Positions 1 to 5,349 of a DNA stretch of 18,746 bases are shown here, piece by piece. Within the stretch, counting starts at the first letter, position 1. Each line of letters opens with the position of its first letter. Origin of the DNA: Deltaproteobacteria bacterium UBA6106 (GTDB lineage Bacteria > Desulfobacterota > Syntrophorhabdia > Syntrophorhabdales > Syntrophorhabdaceae); contig DIWM01000009.1 in the NCBI GenBank assembly GCA_002428485.1, forward strand, positions 5,137 through 23,882. The letters run 5' to 3'. The notes beneath the pieces were generated by a model, which was not told the DNA's origin, did not search any database, and worked only from the letters and a program-made list of their open reading frames with translations. The position numbers were made by a program, and so were the translations under genes.

Positions 1-1401
1 CAGGCAGTTGCCGATGTGGCGGATCTTGATCTCATCCGTTGCCTCTGCGATTGACCGGGCCGTATTGTCAAAAAGCGCCTGTTTCTGTTTCGCGTTCATC
101 AGGCGGAAGAGCAGGCCGGGCTGGGTATAGTAGTCGCTGTCGTCTTTCCGGAAATCCCAGTGGTCAGCGGCACCATCCAGGGCAAGAGGGGGCTCGGCAA
201 ACTCCGGCTGCTGCTGCCATTCGCCGTAGCTGTTCGGCTCGTAGCCAAGGGTGCTGCCGTAATTCCCGTCGACCCTCATGGAGCCGTCACGGTGGTAGCT
301 GTGATAGGGGCAGCGGGGTGCATTTACAGGGATTTGGTCGTGATTTACGCCGAGGCGGTAGCGCTGTGCATCACCGTAGGAGAACAATCTTCCCTGGAGC
401 ATCTTGTCAGGCGAGAATCCTATGCCGGGCACGACATGGGCAGGGTTGAAGGCAGACTGTTCGACCTCTGCAAAATAGTTCTCCGGGTTGCGGTTAAGCT
501 CAAATACACCCACCTCGATCAGGGGATAATCCTTTTTCAGCCATACCTTCGTGAGGTCAAAGGGGTGAAAATGGTATGTTGCAGCCTCTTTCTCGGGCAT
601 TATCTGGACAAACATGGTCCAGCGCGGGAAATCCCCCTTCTCAATGCTTCCGTAGAGATCCCGCTGATGGCTCTCGCGGCACTTGCCAATGGCCGCCTCA
701 GCCTCTGCATCGGTCAGGTTCTTTATCCCCTGCTGGGTGCGGAAATGGAACTTCACCCAGTACCTTTCCCTCTTTGCGTTGATAAAGCTGAACGTGTGGC
801 TCCCGAAGCCGTGCATGTGGCGGTAGGTAGCGGGGATGCCCCTGTCGCTCATGACGATGGTGACCTGGTGGAGCGCCTCAGGCAGGGAGCTCCAGAAATC
901 CCAGTTGTTGAGGGCGCTGCGCAGGTTTGTGCGCGGGTCGCGCTTGACCGCGTGGTTGAGGTCCGGGAATTTAAGCGGGTCGCGGAGGAAGAACACAGGC
1001 GTGTTGTTCCCAACGAGGTCCCAGTTTCCCTCTTCGGTGTAAAACTTGATCGCGAAGCCGCGGATGTCCCGCTCCGCGTCGGCGGCGCCACGTTCCCCTG
1101 CTACTGTAGAGAAGCGGGCAAAGAGGTCTGTCTTCTTCCCGATCCTGGAGAATATCTTCGCCTTGGTATAGCGTGTAATGTCATGGGTAACGGTAAACGT
1201 GCCGTAGGCGCCGGAGCCTTTCGCGTGCATACGGCGTTCCGGGATCACCTCCCTGTCAAAGTGGGCGAGCTTCTCCAGGAACCAGACATCCTGCAGCAGT
1301 TGAGGCCCACGCGGCCCTGCGGTCATAACATTCTGGTTGTCAACAACCGGGGCGCCGCTCCTTGTGGTAAGCTTTTTCTTTTCTTTCTTCTTTTCTGCCA
1401 T
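1..1401 (-). CDS. katA: Catalase (monofunctional heme catalase), C-terminus cut by window start
   Basis: Decomposes hydrogen peroxide to water and oxygen with a heme b cofactor in the cytoplasm. The 467 visible codons have no stop before the window edge, so only the C-terminal end is missing. Family landmarks are all present: the distal histidine in RRMHAKGSGAYG (His59), the RFSTVAGERGAAD segment (about 96-108), the distal asparagine in DLVGNNTPVFF (Asn132/133), and the proximal heme-ligand tyrosine in RLFSYGDAQRYRLG (Tyr342). The ATG at 1401 is preceded by an AGGAGG ribosome binding site six bases away (1408-1413). The N-terminus is lysine-rich with no signal peptide. It is probably controlled by the neighbouring Fur-family gene, since a palindrome resembling that gene's operator lies about 210 bp upstream. 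Small-subunit catalase is certain; the symbol katA is by convention. Confidence 0.96.
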   Translation of the reverse strand, partial: MAEKKKEKKKLTTRSGAPVVDNQNVMTAGPRGPQLLQDVWFLEKLAHFDREVIPERRMHAKGSGAYGTFTVTHDITRYTKAKIFSRIGKKTDLFARFSTVAGERGAADAERDIRGFAIKFYTEEGNWDLVGNNTPVFFLRDPLKFPDLNHAVKRDPRTNLRSALNNWDFWSSLPEALHQVTIVMSDRGIPATYRHMHGFGSHTFSFINAKRERYWVKFHFRTQQGIKNLTDAEAEAAIGKCRESHQRDLYGSIEKGDFPRWTMFVQIMPEKEAATYHFHPFDLTKVWLKKDYPLIEVGVFELNRNPENYFAEVEQSAFNPAHVVPGIGFSPDKMLQGRLFSYGDAQRYRLGVNHDQIPVNAPRCPYHSYHRDGSMRVDGNYGSTLGYEPNSYGEWQQQPEFAEPPLALDGAADHWDFRKDDSDYYTQPGLLFRLMNAKQKQALFDNTARSIAEATDEIKIRHIGNCL

Positions 1402-1478
1402 CTGAAACCTCCTTTCATTGCATTCAATGGAAGACTGTGCCGATACTATCCAGGTCCTTCTTTTCAATCCGGATAATC

Positions 1479-1593
1479 CCCCGCCGCTTGCTGCGGGGTG
1501 CCACTGTTCCCTCTCCCCCCGCGGGAGAGGGTAGGGTGAGGGGACATGATCATGCCGTTTCTATCCTCTGATACCCCGCCGCTTGCGGCGGGG
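1479..1593. repeat. REP-like block of GC-rich hairpins
   Basis: Two direct copies of CCCCGCCGCTTGCNGCGGGG (1479-1498 and 1574-1593) flank a third hairpin with 9-bp arms CCCTCTCCC/GGGAGAGGG (1509-1531). That hairpin is followed by TAGGGTGAGGGG (1532-1543). The second copy forms a 9-bp stem with a two-base centre; the first has 6-bp arms. The block lies in the presumed catalase leader and encodes nothing. Its arrangement is like clusters of repetitive extragenic palindromes. Relatives elsewhere in the genome cannot be seen from this window. Confidence 0.75.
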
Positions 1594-1604
1594 TTGTTCA
1601 TTAA

Positions 1605-1634
1605 AGCATAGTCCGGAATTATTCCGGATAAAAA
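1605..1634 (-). promoter_or_regulatory. Putative catalase promoter with embedded Fur/PerR-type operator
   Basis: A perfect palindrome, TCCGGAAT-T-ATTCCGGA, occupies 1612-1628. Read leftward it lies exactly between a weak -35 (TTTTTA, 1634-1629) and a -10 (TATGCT, 1610-1605), 18 bp apart. It shares the GGAA-N3-TTCC core and spacing with the palindrome at the start of the Fur-family gene (2131-2151). The operator is better supported than the promoter boxes. The assignment to catalase is inferred from position and direction. Confidence 0.5.
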
Positions 1635-1678
1635 TCCAAAAAAATATCCTGCCTTATCACCGCTGTTTCGGAATGATC

Positions 1679-2128
1679 TTATGGTGTCCTATCTCCTTTT
1701 CCTTTAAGCCGGTTCACACATTCCCGGCAGTACCCGTAATATTCCAGCCTGCTGTCGAGCATCTGAAAGCCGGTTTTCCTCGCAACCTTTGCCGGATCGA
1801 GCGAAACCGGCGCTTCATAGTCGATGATCTTACCGCATCCCTTGCAGATAAGGTTGACATGCTCCTCGAGGTTGCCTTCATATCGGTTCTCCATCTGGTC
1901 AAACTGGAGCTTCTTGATGATCCCCCGGCGGGAGAGCTCGCCAAGCGTCGCGTATACCGTGGAAAGACTGACGCTGCGTCTTTTCTTGCGTGCTTCCCTG
2001 TATATAGCGCCAGCCCCCGGATGATCGTCGTTCTTCTCCATCAACACCTCAATAATGGCAATCCGCTGGGGGGTGATCTTTAGCCCCTTTTCTCTAAAGG
2101 CCTTTACGATAGACTCTCGATTCATCAT
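1679..2128 (-). CDS. Fur/PerR-family transcriptional repressor
   Basis: A 149-residue metal-dependent DNA-binding repressor of the usual family length. It has an N-terminal winged helix (about 1-80, with LKITPQR and the SLSTVYATLGEL recognition helix) and a C-terminal dimerization domain. The structural zinc site is complete: Cys95, Cys98, Cys134 and Cys137. Aligned by eye to Bacillus PerR, the regulatory metal site reads His36, Glu84, His90, Asn92, Asp103. PerR has Asp at the second position and His at the fourth, so this site is Fur-like at Glu84 and altered at Asn92. Catalase next door suggests a peroxide-response role, but the ligands do not settle Fur versus PerR. Two consecutive ATGs (2128, 2125) are possible starts. 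Neither has a clear ribosome binding site, and the operator palindrome sits directly upstream. Confidence 0.9.
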   Translation of the reverse strand: MMNRESIVKAFREKGLKITPQRIAIIEVLMEKNDDHPGAGAIYREARKKRRSVSLSTVYATLGELSRRGIIKKLQFDQMENRYEGNLEEHVNLICKGCGKIIDYEAPVSLDPAKVARKTGFQMLDSRLEYYGYCRECVNRLKGKGDRTP

Positions 2129-2130
2129 AT

Positions 2131-2151
2131 AATTAGGAACCGTTCCTGATT
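2131..2151. promoter_or_regulatory. Autoregulatory operator palindrome of the Fur-family gene
   Basis: The arms AATTAGGAAC and GTTCCTGATT are inverted around a central C, matching at 9 of 10 positions. The site ends two bases before the first possible start codon and covers the predicted transcription start, so bound repressor would block the gene's own transcription. Size and form fit Fur-superfamily operators. The GGAA-N3-TTCC core recurs at 1612-1628. Confidence 0.7.
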
Positions 2152-2158
2152 AAATGTA

Positions 2159-2187
2159 AGTTTAAACCATGGATGTGCTTTTGTCAA
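2159..2187 (-). promoter_or_regulatory. Sigma-70-type promoter of the Fur-family gene
   Basis: Read leftward, a consensus -35 TTGACA (2187-2182) is followed after 17 bp by TAAACT (2164-2159, four of six matches to the consensus -10). The expected start near 2152 falls at the edge of the operator palindrome. This -35 mirrors the rightward -35 of the cytochrome gene: TTTGTCAA (2180-2187) and TTGACAAA (2212-2219) form an inverted pair. Confidence 0.55.
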
Positions 2188-2211
2188 GTTGCCGCTCCAT
2201 ATCGGCATTGG

Positions 2212-2240
2212 TTGACAAAGACAGCGCGTTGCGCTATAAA
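2212..2240 (+). promoter_or_regulatory. Near-consensus sigma-70 promoter of the cytochrome-rhodanese operon
   Basis: TTGACA (2212-2217), a 17-bp spacer, then TATAAA (2235-2240): 11 of 12 consensus bases with ideal spacing. The spacer ends in the small palindrome GCGC-GTT-GCGC (2224-2234), a possible operator. Transcription would start near 2247, only about six bases before the chosen GTG start, so the leader is very short. This also argues against translation starting at the upstream ATG (2169). Confidence 0.7.
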
Positions 2241-2252
2241 AAACAGGATATC

Positions 2253-3506
2253 GTGAAGAATAAACCAGTCTTCGTGACCGCTACGATTCTCGCGCTTTTC
2301 CTTGTCATTGCATGCCTGCCGTCCGCCCTGTCATCGGAGATTACCACCTGCGTACAATGCCACACCAGCGACCGGATCCTGAAAAGCCTCTATAAGCCGC
2401 CGCAGGTCGATACCTCCGAAGGAGAAGGGTGAGCGGGCGCCCCTCCGTCCGTGCCGGCGGATCAGATGTACAAGGCGTTCCTGGTCGACAGGTCCCTCAT
2501 TGGGAAAGATATACATTTTGAGGAAAGCTGCAGCTCCTGCCATAAGGGAAATGAAAAGGGGCCGACCAGAGCTGCCGCCCACAAAGGCCTCGTTGCGCGG
2601 CCCTCGAAAAGCATGGAGACATGCGAAAAGTGCCACGATAATATCACAAAGCCCTTCAAGACCGCGCTCCATTATACCTCCGAAGGCCAGCGACATGGGG
2701 TTTCAGGCAGGTTCTCGCAGAACGAGCAGAAGGTCTTTAACGAGAAGGTCTTTGAACAATCGTGCAGGAGCTGCCACGCCTCCTGCGGCGACTGTCACGT
2801 AAAGGCGCCTGTTATAGGAGGGGTCAACACAGGTCTTTTAAAAGGACACAGGTTTGTAAAGAGGGATGAGGGGAAGACCTGTGCGCTGTGCCACGGCGGC
2901 AGGGTGTATCCTGAATTTACCGGTGAATACGGCGGAGCTGCCGATATTCACTATCAAAAGGGAATGATCTGCGTGGACTGTCACAAGAAAGGCGAGCTTC
3001 ACGGCGCTGCTGCTGTTTATAAGTTCCGCAAGGAAGTGGAAGAAAGGCCTCGCTGTACAAATTGTCACAAGGTGGGTGAGGAGAAGACGGAACTGGCCAA
3101 ATCGTCGCATGCTCAACACAAGGAGAAGCTGAGCTGCTATACCTGCCATTCAGGCGGTGCATACAGGAACTGCTATGACTGCCATCTCGGAAAGGGCGCA
3201 GCGGGAAAGCCGGGATTTATCCTCGGTCTCAACCCAAGGGACAAGAAGACCGTCACGACGCTCAGGGTGATACCCGCGGTACGGGATACCTTCAAGCCGG
3301 CAGGTATAGCCATGGAACAGTTTGACAGGCTTCCCAATTATTGGGACACGACCCCGCATAATATCCGCAAGAGGACGGAGCGCACCCGCTCGTGCGAAGT
3401 ATGCCATAATGAGAAGAAGAATTTTCTCACGAAAGATATGCTTCTGAAGAACGGCTCAAAGGCGAACGAAGGTCTGGTCTATGCGCCAAAGCCGATAAAA
3501 AAATAG
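2253..3506 (+). CDS. Exported 11-heme c-type cytochrome with in-frame TGA; probable selenoprotein (ExtKL-like)
   Basis: A periplasmic or membrane-attached electron-transfer protein of 417 residues if the TGA at 2430-2432 (residue 60) is read as selenocysteine. Eleven CXXCH heme motifs run from CVQCH (33-37) to CEVCH (381-385); one lies before the TGA and ten after. The frame is unchanged across the TGA (SEGEG-U-AGAPPSVPADQ). The downstream part has neither a signal peptide nor a ribosome binding site, so alone it could not be exported to receive heme. A SECIS-like hairpin follows at 2444-2461. The start is taken as GTG 2253, with AGGA nearby, giving MKNK plus a hydrophobic stretch ending near ALSSE. 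VIAC (18-21) could instead be a lipobox. A rhodanese gene follows in the same operon. This resembles Geobacter ExtKL with ExtH, recalled rather than searched. The alternative is a nonsense mutation or base-call error splitting a cytochrome gene. Confidence 0.8.
2430..2461 (+). promoter_or_regulatory. Putative Sec codon plus bacterial SECIS hairpin
   Basis: The UGA at 2430-2432 is followed by a hairpin with 6-bp stem TCCGTC (2444-2449) / GGCGGA (2456-2461), including one G-U pair, and loop CGTGCC (2450-2455). The loop starts 18 bases after the UGA and has G as its second base, next to U. General bacterial SECIS rules as I recall them are a short stem-loop inside the coding region, a loop about 16-37 bases past UGA, and a G in the first two loop bases. 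This hairpin meets them. The fold was done by hand and the region is GC-rich, so chance hairpins are possible. Confidence 0.6.
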
Positions 3507-3519
3507 GAGGGAAAACATA

Positions 3520-4413
3520 ATGAAAAAGATCAGGGTAAGCTTGTTTATTCTGGTGCTTTGTATTCTTTCATTACCCCTTGTCTCTTTTGCGAGAGATGTG
3601 GCGCCGATCGTCGATACTGCATGGGTTGAAACAAACATCAACAATCCGAAAGTGGTGATCGTCGATATCAGGAAGGTGGAAGACTACAAGGCAGGGCACA
3701 TACCAAATGCGGTGAATGCATTCTATGGCTCATGGGCAATTATGAAAGGCGGCATACGCAATGAGCTCCCTGCTGCCGACGATCTCTTCGACGTCATAGG
3801 CGGTGCAGGCATCGGCAGTGACTCTATCGTCGTTCTTGTCGGCAAGACCGATGCGGTCCCCGACAGGACAGATATAACGAGGGTTGCCTGGACGCTGAAG
3901 TACGCAGGCATCCAGAACATCGCCCTTCTCGACGGCGGATACAATAAATGGGTCGCCGACAAGAAGGCTGTTTCAACGGACGCGGTCAGGCCAAAGGCAA
4001 AATCATACCAGGCAAAGGTAAACGAGAGCCTCTTCGCAAAGAAGGATTATGTGATAAAAAGCATCGGAAAGGCTGTTATTGTCGACGTGAGGGAGCCGGA
4101 TTTCTACAAGGGCGCCAAGAAGCTCGATTTTGTCGCCAAGCCAGGCCGTATCGCCAAGGCGGTCAACCTCCCCACCTCGCAGATGTATAAGCAGGACGGG
4201 ACATACAAGAATAAAACAGAGCTTATGAATATTGCCTCCGCTGCTGTCGGCAAGGACATGGCGAAAGAGATCATCACATACTGCGATACGGGCAAGGTGT
4301 GCACCGCATGGTCCTTCTTAATGACCGAGCTGATGGGATACAAGGACGTCAAGGTCTACGACGGCTCCACCGAGGAATGGACAAAAGACCCCCAGGCGCC
4401 GTGGGAGCAGTAG
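3520..4413 (+). CDS. Periplasmic tandem rhodanese (sulfurtransferase) paired with the cytochrome
   Basis: A 297-residue exported sulfurtransferase-family protein. MKKIR and a hydrophobic core end at VSFA-RD, a typical signal peptidase I site. Two rhodanese domains follow (about 28-150 and 165-295). The first keeps the fold motifs VVIVDIRKVEDYKAGHIPNA and NIALLDGGYNKW but has no cysteine at the catalytic-loop position, the usual state of the inactive half. The second carries the active loop YCDTGKVCTAW with Cys255 as expected nucleophile and a second cysteine, Cys261, in the same loop. It starts 13 bp after the cytochrome stop behind a strong AGGAGG, so the two are co-expressed and exported to the same compartment. 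Persulfide or perselenide handling for the cytochrome is an inference. It could also be an ordinary thiosulfate or 3-mercaptopyruvate sulfurtransferase. Confidence 0.88.
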   Translation: MKKIRVSLFILVLCILSLPLVSFARDVAPIVDTAWVETNINNPKVVIVDIRKVEDYKAGHIPNAVNAFYGSWAIMKGGIRNELPAADDLFDVIGGAGIGSDSIVVLVGKTDAVPDRTDITRVAWTLKYAGIQNIALLDGGYNKWVADKKAVSTDAVRPKAKSYQAKVNESLFAKKDYVIKSIGKAVIVDVREPDFYKGAKKLDFVAKPGRIAKAVNLPTSQMYKQDGTYKNKTELMNIASAAVGKDMAKEIITYCDTGKVCTAWSFLMTELMGYKDVKVYDGSTEEWTKDPQAPWEQ

Positions 4414-4435
4414 CACCATAGATCGCATAAAGCCA

Positions 4436-4499
4436 AAGGGGGTCAAATCTCATTTGCAGCATGCAACCAGCATGAGAGGCTTGACCCCCTTAATTTTTT
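4436..4499 (+). terminator. Rho-independent terminator of the cytochrome-rhodanese operon
   Basis: A perfect 11-bp outer stem AAGGGGGTCAA (4436-4446) / TTGACCCCCTT (4481-4491) is followed by AATTTTTT. Inside it are a 6-bp stem TCTCAT/ATGAGA and a tip hairpin TTGCA/TGCAA. It sits between convergent genes; on the other strand the run of T is weaker. Confidence 0.9.
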
Positions 4500-4552
4500 A
4501 CAGAACATGAACCCGGATCTTCCATAAGGATGAGCATCCTTTAGACCAAATA

Positions 4553-5200
4553 TCAGAACAGGAAGAAGAGGTCGCCATACTTGGAGGAGAACGCCTTCTT
4601 TGCGCCTGCGATGTTCCCTGCCTTCCCTTTTGTCCTTACGACAACCCTCTTGAAACCCTTCTTTGCGCCTTCATAGGTGGTGAGGACGCTGTCTATGGTA
4701 AACCCGTTATCCCTCACGATATCGATCACGTCTTTTGTTGCGCCGAGCTTATCTGCGATCGTAAGATAGAAACGACTGCCACCGTGGCGAACACCGGTAA
4801 TGTCAACAAGGACGCGGAAGATATCCTTGTCAGAGATGATGCCGACAAGCCTTCCTTTGTCCACGACCGGAAGGCCCCCGATATTCCTGTCCAGCATCAG
4901 CATCGCTGCCTCCTCTATCGGCATCTCAGGGTAAGCGGTGATCACGTTCCTGATCATGATCTCTTTGACCTTCGTCGTGAAGAGTATGTAATTGAGCTCG
5001 TGGATGTCAAAGGTGGAGGCTTTGGAAGGGGTGTATTCCTTGATGTCCCTGTCTGAAAGGATCCCTGCAATACCGTTATCCTTCTTCACGACGGGCAGGT
5101 GCTTGATCTTCTTCTCTTTCAGCAGCTTGATCGCCGAAGAGATGCTGTCATCCTGTGTCACTGTGAAAACCTTTTTTGTCATCCAGTCTGATACAAACAT
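4553..5200 (-). CDS. CBS-CBS-ACT domain regulatory protein (AcuB-like)
   Basis: A 215-residue soluble protein with two CBS domains (about 1-60, MFVSDWMTKKVFTVTQDDS through GILSDRDI; and about 77-135, VKEIMIRNVITAYPE through GIISDKDIF), then a C-terminal ACT-like domain (about 142-215). CBS pairs bind adenine nucleotides and ACT domains bind small ligands, often amino acids. No catalytic or DNA-binding domain is visible. The order matches AcuB-type proteins found near acetate or acetoin utilization genes. Here it follows an acyl-CoA ligase gene on the same strand, so sensing energy charge to tune the ligase or pathway is a reasonable inference. The ATG at 5200 has GGAGG (5206-5210) upstream. 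The 149-bp spacer before it could hold its own promoter, though none is clear. Confidence 0.87.
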   Translation of the reverse strand: MFVSDWMTKKVFTVTQDDSISSAIKLLKEKKIKHLPVVKKDNGIAGILSDRDIKEYTPSKASTFDIHELNYILFTTKVKEIMIRNVITAYPEMPIEEAAMLMLDRNIGGLPVVDKGRLVGIISDKDIFRVLVDITGVRHGGSRFYLTIADKLGATKDVIDIVRDNGFTIDSVLTTYEGAKKGFKRVVVRTKGKAGNIAGAKKAFSSKYGDLFFLF

Positions 5201-5213
5201 ACATGCCTCCTAT

Positions 5214-5349
5214 ATTAGCTCATGGTTCATGGCTGATAGCTCATGGCAAATGGTACTCTTGATGCTGGTTTCTGGATTCTGGTTTAACCAGTATCCAGTA
5301 TCAATATCTTGTATCCGGCATCTCTTATTCAGCATTCTGCTAAGAGCTG
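5214..5349. repeat. Spacer of degenerate word-like repeats
   Basis: No gene is seen. The stretch contains repeated variants of AGCTCATGG/TTCATGGCT (5217-5246), then iterations of CTGG(A)T words. The latter include a 27-bp near-palindrome whose arms CTGGATTCTGGTT (5272-5284) and AACCAGTATCCAG (5286-5298) match at 12 of 13 positions. A smaller hairpin with arms CTCTTA/TAAGAG (5322-5346) lies next to the ligase stop codon; no T-run follows it, so it is not a typical terminator. Confidence 0.6.

Noticed and set aside
160..1476. Long open frame of 438 codons on the + strand
   Set aside because: It lies antisense to the catalase gene, whose full set of motifs is on the - strand. The + strand product has no recognisable domain, so it is a shadow frame.
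1612..1628. Palindrome read as a terminator for the Fur-family gene
   Set aside because: The symmetric centre leaves little loop, no T-run follows in the leftward direction, and its core matches the operator at 2131-2151.
2169..2432. Separate short mono-heme protein, followed by an independent cytochrome starting at GTG 2451
   Set aside because: Both parts are in the same frame, separated by a single TGA. The second has no signal peptide or ribosome binding site, and the ATG at 2169 lies upstream of the strong promoter. One gene with a Sec codon, or a broken gene, explains the data better.
5214..5349. CRISPR-like array
   Set aside because: Repeats are short, irregular and degenerate, without constant repeat length or unique spacers, and no cas genes are present.
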